In this document: one piece after another, positions 32,083-42,565 of the stretch | How the letters are laid out: each line of letters starts with the position of its first letter | Numbering within the stretch: the stretch's first letter is position 1 | Assembly (NCBI RefSeq): GCF_001696685.1 | Contig: NZ_MBFG01000011.1 | Span: forward strand, 1-58,984 | DNA length: 58,984 nucleotides | From: Nosocomiicoccus ampullae | GTDB lineage: Bacteria > Bacillota > Bacilli > Staphylococcales > Salinicoccaceae | Reading direction: 5' to 3' | The notes under the pieces: model-generated | Told to the model about the DNA's origin: nothing | The model's database searches: none | What the model saw: the letters and a program-made list of their open reading frames with translations, nothing else | Position numbers and translations under genes: made by a program

Positions 32083-32799
32083 ATGAAGGATTACCTGACA
32101 CATTTGTACGGCGTGTTGATTGCGAGTCCTGTTGCGCTTATTACGTGGCTAATGTCGTTAATGGTGTTCGATTTAGCGACTTTAACGTCAGCGATCGCAA
32201 CGAGTGTTGCTGCACTCTTAACGTATGTTACAACACAGCAATTTACGTTACAAAAGTATTTAAACGAACACGAGCTTGCACGCAGTGAATATAAATATAT
32301 AAAACAAGAGTTAAAGGTCGCTAAGGGAAAACAGAAGCGGCTTTTAAATACCTTTAAAAAGATTAGAAATTTAAATGATATTAAACTTATCTTTGATATA
32401 AATAGAGTCGTACGCGCGATTATGAAACGTGTAGAAAACGAACCTAAACTATTTTATAATGGTTTACAATTCTTTCACTCTAATTTAGATTCAGCGGTAA
32501 ACATGGTCGAAATATATTTAGATTTATATCGTTTACCAGGTAAAACGAAAGAAGAAAAAATTGAACTCAATACGGCAAGGTTACGCCTACTCGATTTAAA
32601 ACGAAATTTAGAACTCGATTTATCAGAAATAAACAAACGAGATTATGAGCGGCTTAAAATAGAGCGTGATGTATTAAAACGCACCGAAGGAAATAATAGA
32701 AAAAGACAGTTAGAAATGAAGGAAGATGAACGCCTTCCTGACTTTTCAAAAGTGATTCAAGAGAAAGAAAAAGCAGGTGAATATATTGACAGAAAGTAA
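32083..32799 (+). CDS. XpaC-like membrane protein
   Basis: A 238-residue protein with two N-terminal membrane helices (about residues 8-30 and 34-54) and a long charged helical C-terminal part. It matches the XpaC family, named after a Bacillus gene linked to hydrolysis of 5-bromo-4-chloroindolyl phosphate. XpaC is found next to telA in many Firmicutes. GGAGAAG precedes the ATG. It overlaps telA by about 14 bases, so the two form an operon. Its molecular role is not known; membrane or envelope stress is the usual guess. Confidence 0.78.
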   Translation: MKDYLTHLYGVLIASPVALITWLMSLMVFDLATLTSAIATSVAALLTYVTTQQFTLQKYLNEHELARSEYKYIKQELKVAKGKQKRLLNTFKKIRNLNDIKLIFDINRVVRAIMKRVENEPKLFYNGLQFFHSNLDSAVNMVEIYLDLYRLPGKTKEEKIELNTARLRLLDLKRNLELDLSEINKRDYERLKIERDVLKRTEGNNRKRQLEMKEDERLPDFSKVIQEKEKAGEYIDRK

Positions 32800-33937
32800 T
32801 AAAAAAGATGAATTATTAAACAACCCTTTTCAACCCGTTACGGAGTTACAAAAAGAAGAACACTCACAAAATGTGACAACAACATTTAAAGATGATGAAT
32901 TTACAGCAGAAGAATTAAAACAGATAGAAACGATCAAAAATCAAATACAACCACTCGACAACGATGCACTCATTTCATATGGTGCGAACGCTCAATCCCA
33001 ACTGTCACAGTTTTCTCACGATATGTTAAATCAAGTACAATCTAAAGAGATAGGACCTGTTGGAGACTCTTTAAAACAGTTGATGAGTAAATTAAAAGAA
33101 ATTGATCCAGAACAATTAACGAAGCAAAATAAGAATGTATTTCAGCGTATGTTTGGTAAAGTCAATCGATCAGTAAATGAATTACTCGCTAAACATAAAG
33201 GTGTTGCGAGTCAAGTAGATAGAATTAGTGTACAACTGGAAAACTCAAAAGATTTACTCGTTAGAGATGTTCAATTATTAGACAATCTCTATGAAGAAAA
33301 TAAAGCGTATTTTGAAGCGCTAAACATTTATATACGTGCTGCAGAGCTTAAAAAGAATGAAATTGAGACAGAAACACTACCTGAGTTAAGACAGCGCGCA
33401 ACAGTGTCTAACAATCAAATGGCAACGCAAGATGTAAACGATATGATTCAGTACATGAATCGATTAGATAAACGTATTCACGATCTTAAATTATCTCGAC
33501 AAATTACGTTACAATCTGCGCCACAAATTCGTATGATTCAAAATATTAACCAGTCACTCGCTGAAAAAATTCAAAGTTCGATTTTAACATCTATCCCACT
33601 GTGGAAAAACCAATTGGCGATTGCGTTAACATTACTAAACCAAGAATCGGCGTCAAAAGCACAAAAAGCTGTAACGGACACGACGAATGAATTGTTAAGT
33701 AAAAATAGTGAGATGTTAAAACAAAACGCACTCATGACAGCAGAAGAAAACGAACGCGGTATCGTAGATATCGAAACGCTTAAATACACGCAAGAAAACC
33801 TACTTGAGACGATTGAAGAAACGTTACGCATTCAAACAGAAGGTAAAGCAAAACGTCAAGCTGCTGAAAAAGAATTACTTCAAATGGAAGAAGAACTTAA
33901 AACTCGCCTATTAGATATAAAAGATAGATACAAATAA
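32786..33937 (+). CDS. TelA-like toxic anion resistance protein
   Basis: A 383-residue, highly helical TelA-family protein. Typical stretches are IGPVGDSLKQLMSKLKEIDP, VQLLDNLYEENKAYFEALNIYI and TIEETLRIQTEGKAKRQ. TelA was found through tellurite resistance. In Gram-positive bacteria members are linked to tolerance of cell-wall antibiotics and lantibiotics, mechanism unclear. TTG 32786 is the likely start because AGGTGA ends five bases before it; a GTG at 32777 lies inside that site. Co-transcribed with the XpaC-like gene and followed by a strong terminator. Confidence 0.85.
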   Translation: MTESNKKDELLNNPFQPVTELQKEEHSQNVTTTFKDDEFTAEELKQIETIKNQIQPLDNDALISYGANAQSQLSQFSHDMLNQVQSKEIGPVGDSLKQLMSKLKEIDPEQLTKQNKNVFQRMFGKVNRSVNELLAKHKGVASQVDRISVQLENSKDLLVRDVQLLDNLYEENKAYFEALNIYIRAAELKKNEIETETLPELRQRATVSNNQMATQDVNDMIQYMNRLDKRIHDLKLSRQITLQSAPQIRMIQNINQSLAEKIQSSILTSIPLWKNQLAIALTLLNQESASKAQKAVTDTTNELLSKNSEMLKQNALMTAEENERGIVDIETLKYTQENLLETIEETLRIQTEGKAKRQAAEKELLQMEEELKTRLLDIKDRYK

Positions 33938-33967
33938 AAGGAAAGGAGTCCCCTCCTTTCCTTTTTT
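33937..33967. terminator. Bidirectional terminator between telA and brnQ
   Basis: AAAGGAAAGGAG-TCCC-CTCCTTTCCTTT hairpin with flanking A and T runs. Confidence 0.85.
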
Positions 33968-35305
33968 CTATTCATATACAATTTTTTCTTGTTTTGAACC
34001 GAGTATATATCCGATGATATAACCGATAACTAATAATGGAATCCATTCAAACTGTGTAGAGAATAATGGTAAACTTTCTAATACTTGAAGCGGTAGCTTT
34101 TCTAATGCTGCTACTCCAAAATATTCTGATCGATACACGACTGCAAGAATTGAAACAACCGAAATTAGGTATACTGGAACTTGCATTGAAAGCTTTGGTG
34201 ATGGTACAAAATACGTGATAATTACTAACGCTACGACAGTCATTGCGATTGGATATAAGATCATAAGTACTGGAACTGACCCTTGGATAATTGTACTTAA
34301 ACCTTGGTTAGCAAGTACTAATGATACGAGTGTCCAAATTGCTGCCCATGCTTTATAACTTAATTTAGGGATTAATTTATTGAAATACTCTGCAACTGCT
34401 ACGATTAATCCGACACAAGTTGTTAAACAAGCAAGGAATACAATCGTTGCTAGTATAAATACTCCAAATCCTCCAAGAACATCTTCAGCTACAAACGTTA
34501 AAATATAAGTTCCTAAGTTTTGACCTTCAGGTAATGCTCCAGGTAAAGCAACTCTGTTACCAATCCATGCGAGTGATACATAAATCACTCCAAGTAATGA
34601 TGCGGCAATGAGTGCAGATTTAATTGTTCCATTAAGTAAATCTTTTTTATCTGTGAATCCGAGTCCACGTATTGCATTTATAACGATTAAACTAAATACA
34701 AGTGCTGCAATTGCATCCATCGTTAAATAACCTTCTGTAAATCCTACTGAAAAGGCGTTCTTTTCTAAAAATGCACCAGCCGTTGGATTTGGCGTTAAAC
34801 CTAAGTAGCTCACAATACCCATAACGACTAATAAAATAATAGTAATTAATAAAATAGGTGTTAATGCCTTACCAATAGTATCTACCAGATATCCTGGCTT
34901 TAAAACAATTAAGAAAACAATAACAAAATATAACACCGAGAAGATGAGTAAACTTAATGAGCTTGTACCACTTAAGTATGGTAATACTGACATTTCATAC
35001 GCAGTTGTTGCCGTTCTCGGAATCGCAAAGAATGGTCCAATTGTTAAAAAGATAGCGACCATAAATACGACTGAGAACCACTTACTTATATGATTAAGTG
35101 ACTCATCGTACCCACCTTTTGAAATGGCACCTGCAATGACTGCAATGAGTGGTAACCCTACTCCAGTAATTACAAATCCTAATGTTCCAATCCAAAAGTG
35201 ATCGCCGCTTTCATGTCCGATTGACGGTGGGAAAATTAAGTTTCCGGCCCCGAAGAACATCGCGAACAGCATGAATCCTACGACAAATACATATTTAGTA
35301 TTCAT
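33968..35305 (-). CDS. brnQ: Branched-chain amino acid:cation symporter (BrnQ, LIVCS)
   Basis: A 445-residue protein with about twelve membrane helices. It opens with FVVGFMLFAMFFGAGNLIFP, the LIVCS family signature. BrnQ takes up Leu, Ile and Val with Na+ or H+. AGGTTTAG lies before the ATG. A CodY-like site with 13 of 15 matches lies 85 bases upstream, and brnQ genes are known CodY targets in staphylococci, so repression in rich medium is expected. It stands alone between two terminators. Confidence 0.92.
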   Translation of the reverse strand: MNTKYVFVVGFMLFAMFFGAGNLIFPPSIGHESGDHFWIGTLGFVITGVGLPLIAVIAGAISKGGYDESLNHISKWFSVVFMVAIFLTIGPFFAIPRTATTAYEMSVLPYLSGTSSLSLLIFSVLYFVIVFLIVLKPGYLVDTIGKALTPILLITIILLVVMGIVSYLGLTPNPTAGAFLEKNAFSVGFTEGYLTMDAIAALVFSLIVINAIRGLGFTDKKDLLNGTIKSALIAASLLGVIYVSLAWIGNRVALPGALPEGQNLGTYILTFVAEDVLGGFGVFILATIVFLACLTTCVGLIVAVAEYFNKLIPKLSYKAWAAIWTLVSLVLANQGLSTIIQGSVPVLMILYPIAMTVVALVIITYFVPSPKLSMQVPVYLISVVSILAVVYRSEYFGVAALEKLPLQVLESLPLFSTQFEWIPLLVIGYIIGYILGSKQEKIVYE

Positions 35306-35389
35306 TTCTAAACCTCCAAAAAATTAATTTATCTTTTTGCATAAACAACATATTACATGACTTAATTCATTATGTCTATATGTTTTTCG

Positions 35390-35404
35390 AATTATCAGAA
35401 AACT
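35390..35404. promoter_or_regulatory. CodY-like box upstream of brnQ
   Basis: AATTATCAGAAAACT matches AATTTTCWGAAAATT at 13 of 15 positions in the 134-base gap before brnQ. Confidence 0.6.
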
Positions 35405-35409
35405 TTTTT

Positions 35410-35442
35410 TAAAAAATTAAGATGTGCTTAACGCACATCTTA
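35410..35442 (-). terminator. Terminator after the DUF6501 gene
   Basis: AAGATGTGC-TTAAC-GCACATCTT, followed on the minus strand by AATTTTTT. Confidence 0.7.
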
Positions 35443-35640
35443 AACTTCTTCAAAATATTCTTTATAATAGCCGCCGACTTTATTAGAATTATCGATGACA
35501 AACAAATATTCTTCAGTTTCATTAACGACTTTATACGTTTTACCAACTGTTAACATATCAGATACTTTAAACTTTTTTGCATCTGTATGAACGACTTTGA
35601 CATCTTTAATATGATTATCTTTCCAAGTTTCGTGTAACAT
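35440..35640 (-). CDS. Small DUF6501-like protein
   Basis: A 66-residue soluble protein: MLHETWKDNHIKDVKVVHTD, a central VSDMLTVGKTYKV and the end VIDNSNKVGGYYKEYFEEV. The alternation suggests a small beta barrel. I recognise it as a conserved small Firmicutes protein of the DUF6501 type without known function. AAGGAGAG precedes the ATG. It lies downstream of odhB with a terminator in between, so it likely has its own promoter or depends on read-through. Confidence 0.6.
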   Translation of the reverse strand: MLHETWKDNHIKDVKVVHTDAKKFKVSDMLTVGKTYKVVNETEEYLFVIDNSNKVGGYYKEYFEEV

Positions 35641-35652
35641 ATATTCTCTCCT

Positions 35653-35684
35653 TAAAAAGAAAGAGGTGCATATTGCACCTCTTC
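35653..35684 (-). terminator. Terminator after odhAB
   Basis: AGAGGTGCA-TAT-TGCACCTCT, with TTCTTTTT following on the minus strand. Confidence 0.75.
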
Positions 35685-35686
35685 TA

Positions 35687-36913
35687 TTAACCTTCTAATA
35701 GTAAGTCTTCAGGGTTTTCAATTAATTCTTTAATTGTTTTTAAGAATCCAACAGACTCAGCACCATCAATGATACGGTGGTCGTAACTTAATGCGACATA
35801 CATCATTGGACGAATTTCTACTTTACCATCTACTGCTACTGGACGTTGTTGAATCGTGTGCATACCTAAGATTGCAGCTTGAGTGCCGTTAATAATCGGC
35901 GTAGACATTAATGAACCGAATACTCCACCATTTGTAATTGTGAATGATCCACCTGTCATTTCATCAAGCGTTAATTTCTTATCGCGTGCACGTGTCGCAA
36001 CATCGATAATATCATTTTCAATTTCAGCAAAGTTTTTACGGTCACAATCTCTAATTACTGGTACAAGTAGTCCCTCATCAGTTGATACTGCAATCGCAAT
36101 ATCATAGAACTGTTTGTAAACTAAATCTTTACCGTCGATTTCAGCGTTAACTGCTGGATATTTTTTAAGTGCAGCGACTACAGCTTTTGTAAAGAATGAC
36201 ATGAAGCCAAGTTTCGTTCCGTCATTTCTTTCCATAAACTGATCTTTTTTACGTTTACGTAAATCCATAACAGCAGACATGTCGATTTCGTTAAACGTCG
36301 TTAACATTGCTGTAGATTGAGAAACTTCTAATAGACGATTTGCAATCGTTTGACGACGACGTGACATCTGTTCACGCACTACAGGTTTTTCAAAAGTAGC
36401 TTGTTCTTTAACTTCTGGTTTTGCTTGTTCTGCCTTAGGTGCTTCTTTAGGCGCGTTGACATGATTATTAACGTCATGTGAACGTACTAGACCTCTTGGA
36501 TCTGCAGCGTTAATGTCAGCTAAGTCGATGCCTTTTTCACGTGCTAATTTACGCGCTGAAGGCGTTGCAACGATTTGTGAATCTTCTTTAGATTCAACTA
36601 CTGTTTCTTCTTTAACTTCTTCTTTTTTCTCTTCTTTAGCTTCTTCTGCTTTAGTCTCTTCTCTTTTAGGTGCACCACTGCCTTCACCAACTACAGCAAC
36701 AACTTGTCCGACTTCAACAGTGTCTCCTTCTTCAGCTTTCACTTCAGAAATTACACCATCTTCTTCACTGACAATTTCAACGTTGACTTTGTCAGTTTCA
36801 AGTTCTAAAACAGCTTCCCCTTTTTCAACACTGTCTCCAACTTTTTTAAACCAAGTCGCAATCGTACCTTCTGTAATCGATTCTGCGAGCTCTGGAACGA
36901 TAATTTCACTCAT
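35687..36913 (-). CDS. odhB: 2-oxoglutarate dehydrogenase E2 (dihydrolipoamide succinyltransferase)
   Basis: A 408-residue E2 chain. The N-terminal lipoyl domain has Lys42 in ETDKVNVE. A flexible Lys/Glu/Ala linker follows, then a peripheral-subunit binding domain ([16 protein letters not shown]) and the catalytic domain ending in [12 protein letters not shown], with the His and Asp of the transferase site. It moves the succinyl group from E1 to CoA in the TCA cycle. GGAGAAGATA precedes the ATG, 16 bases after odhA. The E3 partner must come from another locus. Confidence 0.95.
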   Translation of the reverse strand: MSEIIVPELAESITEGTIATWFKKVGDSVEKGEAVLELETDKVNVEIVSEEDGVISEVKAEEGDTVEVGQVVAVVGEGSGAPKREETKAEEAKEEKKEEVKEETVVESKEDSQIVATPSARKLAREKGIDLADINAADPRGLVRSHDVNNHVNAPKEAPKAEQAKPEVKEQATFEKPVVREQMSRRRQTIANRLLEVSQSTAMLTTFNEIDMSAVMDLRKRKKDQFMERNDGTKLGFMSFFTKAVVAALKKYPAVNAEIDGKDLVYKQFYDIAIAVSTDEGLLVPVIRDCDRKNFAEIENDIIDVATRARDKKLTLDEMTGGSFTITNGGVFGSLMSTPIINGTQAAILGMHTIQQRPVAVDGKVEIRPMMYVALSYDHRIIDGAESVGFLKTIKELIENPEDLLLEG

Positions 36914-36929
36914 TCTCTATCTTCTCCTC

Positions 36930-39710
36930 TTATTTCAATGCTTCTTTAATGATTCTATCTTGAATTAATTTATAAATACCTGCGTTTCCTTCTGCAGGAG
37001 ATGCACTTTCGTTTCTTCCAACATAGCTTAAAGCGATTTTGTCATCGAGTAGATCGCGTAAGTACGGTTCTACGAAACGATATGAACCTTGGTTTTTAGG
37101 CTCCTCTTGTACAAATCTAACTTCTTCTAATTTTGGTAGAGTACTTAGAACTTCTTTAATTTCTTTCTCTGGGAATGGATATAGTTGCTCTAATTTAATT
37201 AATAACTTAGAAGTGTCTTCTTCTTTTTTAAGATTTTCTTCTAGTTCAACTGCTACTTTACCACTAGCGATTAAAACCGTTTTAACTGATTTAGGCTTTT
37301 CGTTATTATAAATGATTTCTTTAAATGTACCATTTACAAACTCTGAAACTGGTCTAGATGCTGTTTGGTTTCTTAGTAAACTTTTCGGTGAAGTAAGTAC
37401 TAATGGACGCATTAAATCAGTGTTTAAGTTTTGTGCTTGTCGTCTTAATAGATGGAAGTAGTTCGCACTTGATGATAAGTTCGCCACGATCATGTTGTTT
37501 TCTGCACATAACTGTAAGAATCTTTCAATTCTTGCACTTGAGTGTTCAGGACCTTGTCCTTCTTGTGCATGAGGAAGTAACATCGTTAAGCCTGTCGTTT
37601 CTCCCCATTTAGAATGCGCTGCAGAAATAAACGTATCAATGATTGGCTGTGCCATGTTTACGAAGTCACCGTATTGTGCTTCCCAAATTGTTAAGACGTC
37701 TTTATTTTGAACGTTATAACCATATTCATATGCTAATGCTGCAAGTTCTGATAACGGTGAGTTATAAATATCAAATGATGCTTTCGCGTCACTAATATTT
37801 TTTAACGGTGTATATTTTTCTCCGCTTTCAGGATCATGTAACACAGCGTTACGGTGTGCGAACGTACCACGTTCTGCATCTTCACCTGTAAAGCGAATTG
37901 GTGTACCGTCTTGAAGTAATGTAGCAAACGCAAGTGCTTCAGCGTGACCCCAGTCGATACCAGCTGAGTCATCTTCAAATGCTAACTTTCTTCTTTCTAA
38001 AACTTTAGAAAGTCGTTTGAATACCTCAAAATCACCGTTATAAGTTAATAATTCTTCAGTAATTTTTTCTAAACGTTCTTTCGTAATCGTTTCGTCAGCT
38101 TCGTTTTTCTGTTTACCGAACACGAATTCAGGATGTTCGATTTCACCACTTACAATCGTATCGTTTTTATCGATTTTATCGTGTGCTGAACGAATTTCTT
38201 TTTCAACATTATCAATAATTTCTGATTTTTGGTCTTTAGAAATTACTGATTCCTCAACTAATTGATCACCATATAAGTGTTCAATTGTTGGATAGTTTTT
38301 AATTTCATTGTAAAGCATTGGGTTCGTTGTCATTGGTTCATCCATTTCGTTATGCCCCATTCGACGGTATCCGATGAGGTCGATAACGATATCACGGTTG
38401 AATGTTTGACGGTATTCAAATGCTAGTTCAATTGCTTTTAATACATATTCTGGTTTGTCGTTGTTAACGTGTAATACAGGGATATCAAATCCTTTTGCGA
38501 TATCACTTGAGTAAAGCGTTGAACGACCGTCCCATTCTTCTGTTGTGAATCCGATACGGTTATTCGTAATGATGTGAATAGAACCACCGACAGTGTAACC
38601 ATTTAGGTCACTCATGTTCATTGCTTCAGGGTTTACACCTTGAGCTGGAAACGCAGCGTCTCCATGAACAACTACTGCAAATGATGCATTTTTGTCTTGT
38701 ACACTTTCGCCGGCTACATCGTTTTGTTCTTGTGCTGCACGTGTTTTACCTTGTACGACAGGTCCAACGATTTCTAAGTGAGACGGATTATTAGCAAGTG
38801 TAACTGTTTGCTCAAGATCGTTATCATTTAATGTTTTAACCCCACCGAGGTGATATTTAACGTCTCCCATCCAACCGTTAGTAATTGCTAGAGATTCATC
38901 AGTTGGTAAGAATTTCATAGCGTCCGTTGACATGAATTCACTTAACATCATTTCGTATGGTTTTTGTAATACATGAGTTAAGACGTTTAGGCGTCCACGG
39001 TGTGCCATCCCAATTTGAAGGTGTTGTAATTTATCTTCGGCCATTTTCTTAAGTAGATGATTTAACATCGGTACTAAAGAGTCTACACCTTCAATAGAGA
39101 AACGTTTTGCTCCTACGAAGTTTTTTTGTAAATATTTTTCGAAACCTTCAACTTTTGATAATTCTTTAAATAGTGCTATTTTTTGATCGTTATCATAATT
39201 CGGTTGCCCTTTTGTTTCTGTATACTTTTTGAACCATTCTCTTTCTTCTTCGTTGTTAATGTGTGAGAATTCAAAGGATAATGGTGAAGTATACGTATCT
39301 TTTAAATGATGAATCGCATCGAGTGCATTATCAAAAGTATCTACTAAATATGGACTAATCGTTTCAACAGAAACGTTTTTAAGATCCTCTTCAGTAAATC
39401 CATAACTTTCAAAACTGAAATCAGGTTTGTTTTTAATTTCAGGAGGATACACCGGATAAACGTCAGCCACTAAATGACCGTAAGTACGAATATCAGTTAC
39501 CCACTTAATAATGTTCTCTAATTTGCTACTTGAGCTACCTGTTCTCGGAGCGCTAAATTGAGTATCATTGTTTAAAATTGACTCAAATAAAATTTGCATC
39601 TCCTCAGAAACACTATTCGGGTCCTCTAAATACATATCGTAGTATTCTAAGATTAACCCAAGGTTTGTTCCGAAACTAACAGGCGCGTGATCATACGCCT
39701 TCTCTTTCAT
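36930..39710 (-). CDS. odhA: 2-oxoglutarate dehydrogenase E1
   Basis: A 926-residue thiamine-diphosphate dependent E1. The N-terminal LGLILEYYDMYLEDPNSVSE segment binds E2. Core motifs include GMAHRGRLNVL, VVVHGDAAFPAQG (TPP/Mg site) and GYRRMGHNEMDEP, and the C-terminal part has LPHAQEGQGPEHSSAR. It decarboxylates 2-oxoglutarate and loads succinyl onto the E2 lipoyl arm. ATG 39710 is chosen over GTG 39719 because the GTG lies within the AAGAGGTG ribosome site. First gene of odhAB and next to arlRS, as in staphylococci. Confidence 0.95.
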   Translation of the reverse strand: MKEKAYDHAPVSFGTNLGLILEYYDMYLEDPNSVSEEMQILFESILNNDTQFSAPRTGSSSSKLENIIKWVTDIRTYGHLVADVYPVYPPEIKNKPDFSFESYGFTEEDLKNVSVETISPYLVDTFDNALDAIHHLKDTYTSPLSFEFSHINNEEEREWFKKYTETKGQPNYDNDQKIALFKELSKVEGFEKYLQKNFVGAKRFSIEGVDSLVPMLNHLLKKMAEDKLQHLQIGMAHRGRLNVLTHVLQKPYEMMLSEFMSTDAMKFLPTDESLAITNGWMGDVKYHLGGVKTLNDNDLEQTVTLANNPSHLEIVGPVVQGKTRAAQEQNDVAGESVQDKNASFAVVVHGDAAFPAQGVNPEAMNMSDLNGYTVGGSIHIITNNRIGFTTEEWDGRSTLYSSDIAKGFDIPVLHVNNDKPEYVLKAIELAFEYRQTFNRDIVIDLIGYRRMGHNEMDEPMTTNPMLYNEIKNYPTIEHLYGDQLVEESVISKDQKSEIIDNVEKEIRSAHDKIDKNDTIVSGEIEHPEFVFGKQKNEADETITKERLEKITEELLTYNGDFEVFKRLSKVLERRKLAFEDDSAGIDWGHAEALAFATLLQDGTPIRFTGEDAERGTFAHRNAVLHDPESGEKYTPLKNISDAKASFDIYNSPLSELAALAYEYGYNVQNKDVLTIWEAQYGDFVNMAQPIIDTFISAAHSKWGETTGLTMLLPHAQEGQGPEHSSARIERFLQLCAENNMIVANLSSSANYFHLLRRQAQNLNTDLMRPLVLTSPKSLLRNQTASRPVSEFVNGTFKEIIYNNEKPKSVKTVLIASGKVAVELEENLKKEEDTSKLLIKLEQLYPFPEKEIKEVLSTLPKLEEVRFVQEEPKNQGSYRFVEPYLRDLLDDKIALSYVGRNESASPAEGNAGIYKLIQDRIIKEALK

Positions 39711-39805
39711 ATAAGACACCTCTTCTGTGTATTTGTTACTCGCTATAAGTTTACCATTTTAAAGCTATCCTTTAAAGTAAATGACCTGTCTTAAGCGATA
39801 TAATT

Positions 39806-41158
39806 TTACTTTAAAGGAAATTCAATATGAATTGTCGTTCCTTCATTAATTTTACTTGTGATATACACGTTTCCACCGTTTGCTTCAATAATTTTTTTAG
39901 CAATCGATAATCCAAGTCCATTACCACCGAGTTCACGACTTCTTGATTTATCGACTCTATAAAAACGGTCGAAGACTTTATTGACCTCTTCTTTAGGAAT
40001 CCCGACTCCTTTGTCAGATATTTCAATTTTAATTTTATTACTCATTTGTTTAGATACGATATGAATTGATTTATTTTTATTATCGTATTTTACGGCATTA
40101 TCTAGGAAGATAACGAGTATTTGTTCAAACTGATGCTGACTTATAGCGTAATATAAATCATCTTTTAAATCAGTAGTAAATGTATAAGACGGATGAAGTT
40201 GCCTCATCGCATTGACGCGACTTAAAATTTCATTGTTTAAATCAATTGGCTCAAGGACGAGTTTTTGTTTGTTTTCATTTTTTGTTAACTCTAACAATTC
40301 TTCAATTAATTTAGTAATACGCCCCATCTCATCGATAGAAATTTGAAGTGACTCTTCAAGTACCGCTTTATCATTTTTACCCCATCGGTTTATTAAATTT
40401 AAATGCCCTTGAACGATCTGTAGAGGCGTACGTAGTTCATGTGATGCATCTTCTACAAATTGCTTTTGCTGATTAAATGACTCTTCAAGTGTATCCATCA
40501 TTTTGTTAAATGAAACAACCATGTAATCAATTTCTGATAAATTCGTTCGTAAATCGAGACGTTCAGAAAACCCGTTATTTTCAACGTACTGAAGTTGCTT
40601 TGTAAATCGGTATATTGGACGTACCATTTGTCCAGAAATAAAGTAACTAATGACAGATGTCACGGATATCGACATAAATGCGATAATCGTTGCGATAATA
40701 ATTATCATTTGTAAAATTGTATAATACTCTTGCATCGGGTGAATGATTGCAATATATCCATTCCAATATTCTGATTCTATCATGACAGTTTTTACGATAT
40801 ATTTTTTGTCATTGATTTCCATCGGATAAAAATCCGGGTTAATAATTTGTTCACGTGGTACATTATAAGACTGATCCTTACTCGGCCAACGGTACACTTC
40901 TTCACCGCTCATCGTAAAGAGTACAAATTTTTGATTATCATAAAGACTCGTATAAATTTCGCGTTCAGTAATCGCGTTGATCGGTGTCGTTGAATACAAA
41001 GAATATAATTCAGAGGCGCTTCTATCAGCTGCACGGTACTGTAAATCTTTTAAATATATACTCGTTGCATAAATTAAGAACGTACTGAACATAATAAAAG
41101 AACCCGTGATTATCAAAATTGCTAACCGCATCCACCTTGATCTTAGAGAGGTTTTCAT
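39806..41158 (-). CDS. arlS: Sensor histidine kinase ArlS
   Basis: A 450-residue membrane kinase. Two membrane helices (about residues 12-32 and 148-170) flank an extracellular sensor domain. A HAMP domain follows, then the phospho-acceptor helix with the His in [13 protein letters not shown], and ATPase boxes N (FLDNAVKYD), G1 ([10 protein letters not shown]) and G2 ([10 protein letters not shown]). It pairs with ArlR to control adhesion, autolysis, capsule and metal-limitation responses in S. aureus. The gene overlaps arlR by four bases. The signal sensed here is not evident. Confidence 0.92.
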   Translation of the reverse strand: MKTSLRSRWMRLAILIITGSFIMFSTFLIYATSIYLKDLQYRAADRSASELYSLYSTTPINAITEREIYTSLYDNQKFVLFTMSGEEVYRWPSKDQSYNVPREQIINPDFYPMEINDKKYIVKTVMIESEYWNGYIAIIHPMQEYYTILQMIIIIATIIAFMSISVTSVISYFISGQMVRPIYRFTKQLQYVENNGFSERLDLRTNLSEIDYMVVSFNKMMDTLEESFNQQKQFVEDASHELRTPLQIVQGHLNLINRWGKNDKAVLEESLQISIDEMGRITKLIEELLELTKNENKQKLVLEPIDLNNEILSRVNAMRQLHPSYTFTTDLKDDLYYAISQHQFEQILVIFLDNAVKYDNKNKSIHIVSKQMSNKIKIEISDKGVGIPKEEVNKVFDRFYRVDKSRSRELGGNGLGLSIAKKIIEANGGNVYITSKINEGTTIHIEFPLK

Positions 41159-41823
41159 TCTCGAATCACATACCCAACACCCCGAACAGTTTCGATAATT
41201 TTATCGAGGTCATATTGTTTGAGCTTATTTCGTAAATAACGAATGTAAACGTCAACGACGTTCGTTTCAACTTCGTTATCGTATCCCCAAATTTGATCTA
41301 GAATCGTCTCACGTTTTAATACAATATTCTCGTTTTCAATGAGTAATCGTAATAATTCGAATTCTGTTTTTGTTAAGTCTAGTTCTGTTTCATTGACGAG
41401 TACTTTATATGCTGATAAATCAATTGTTATACCGTTTGATTCTAATATATTCGACTCGTGTACTTTTCTGCGTCTCATAATGACGCGAATGCGTGCGAGT
41501 AGCTCTTCAATTTCAAATGGTTTAACGATATAATCGTCTGCGCCATAATCTAAGCCAATTACCTTTTCATATGTTGTATCTTTTGCTGTAATCATAATAA
41601 TTGGTGTGTCTTTTTCTTTTCTAATTTTACGACATACTTCTAATCCGTTTAACTCTGGCAACATTAAATCGAGTAATATACAGTCGTAATCTTTGTCTAA
41701 AGCATGTTCTAGCCCACTTAATCCGTCGAACGTTACTTCTACGTCATAGCCTTCATAAGTGAGTTCAAGCTCTAGAAAACGTGCTAAATTTTGTTCATCT
41801 TCGACAACTAAAATGTTTGGCAT
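41155..41823 (-). CDS. arlR: Response regulator ArlR (OmpR family)
   Basis: A 222-residue two-domain regulator. The receiver has the acidic pair EDE (9-10), the phospho-acceptor Asp52 in LLDLMLP and Lys in IVKPF. The winged helix spans about 125-222 ([37 protein letters not shown]). GAGGTGAGAC precedes the ATG. It leads the arlRS operon, and orthology to ArlR rests on similarity and on the odhA neighbour. Confidence 0.93.
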   Translation of the reverse strand: MPNILVVEDEQNLARFLELELTYEGYDVEVTFDGLSGLEHALDKDYDCILLDLMLPELNGLEVCRKIRKEKDTPIIMITAKDTTYEKVIGLDYGADDYIVKPFEIEELLARIRVIMRRRKVHESNILESNGITIDLSAYKVLVNETELDLTKTEFELLRLLIENENIVLKRETILDQIWGYDNEVETNVVDVYIRYLRNKLKQYDLDKIIETVRGVGYVIRE

Positions 41824-41884
41824 CGTCTCACCTCAAGTTAACTATATCATTTTGAATATTATCTCTAAAATTATCATAAAAAAT

Positions 41885-41916
41885 ACTCCGATTAAAGCAA
41901 AAACTTTAACCGGAGT
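41885..41916. terminator. Terminator of the murG-PAP2-GNAT operon
   Basis: ACTCCGATTAAAG / CTTTAACCGGAGT with a six-base loop and A/T-rich flanks, just upstream of arlR and just downstream of the GNAT gene. Confidence 0.75.
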
Positions 41917-41920
41917 TCTA

Positions 41921-42544
41921 TTACACACCAGAAACTTTACCTGGAGTATCATTACTATAGCTTTGTTGTCGTATGATTAAGTTCTTTTTCACTTCTGGCC
42001 ATTCATCATCAATTATTGAGTATACGACTAAGTTTCTAGGTATGCCATGGAGTGCACGTTCTTTTCTTAAGACTCCTTCTTTTGTAAATCCGAGTCTCTC
42101 GATTGCTTTATTTGAACGCACATTTCTTTCATCAGCACGAATTTGAACACGCATCATACCCATTACTTCAAAACAAAATTCGAGCAGTAAAAACTTTGAG
42201 TCAGAGTTGACAAAAGTACGTTGTGCACTCGTTCCAAACCAACTGGCACCAATTTCACAACTTTGTCGTTCATAGTCGATATGCTGAATTCTTGTACTAC
42301 CGAGCACTTCATCTGTTGATTTTAAAATGACGACAAACGGAATTGCCTGCATGTTATTGCGTGAATCTATTGCACTTGAGACCCATTCAGTCATCTGCTC
42401 TTCAGTGATAGCTTGATATAACATATACGTCCATATACTTTCATGGTTTACCTTTTGTAAATCTTTTGCGTGGGACAACTGCATCGGAATTAATTTAATT
42501 CTGTCATTCTCAAGAGTGATTGATTCATATAAATGAGTAATCAA
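41921..42544 (-). CDS. GNAT acetyltransferase (RimJ/RimL type)
   Basis: A 207-residue GNAT protein. The N-terminal part LENDRIKLIPMQLSHAKDL and the segments EIGASWFGTSAQRTFVNSDSK split by the acetyl-CoA loop, then IRADERNVRSNKAIERLGF, are typical of RimJ/RimL-like N-acetyltransferases. The P-loop (Q-R-x-F-V-N) departs from RGxGxA but fits the RimL subgroup. The likely start is TTG 42544, five bases after AGGTGG; a GTG at 42553 lies inside that site. It follows the PAP2 gene closely. Substrate unknown, possibly a protein N-terminus or an amino sugar. Confidence 0.8.
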   Translation of the reverse strand: MITHLYESITLENDRIKLIPMQLSHAKDLQKVNHESIWTYMLYQAITEEQMTEWVSSAIDSRNNMQAIPFVVILKSTDEVLGSTRIQHIDYERQSCEIGASWFGTSAQRTFVNSDSKFLLLEFCFEVMGMMRVQIRADERNVRSNKAIERLGFTKEGVLRKERALHGIPRNLVVYSIIDDEWPEVKKNLIIRQQSYSNDTPGKVSGV

Positions 42545-42565
42545 TAGATCCACCTACTTCATGAA

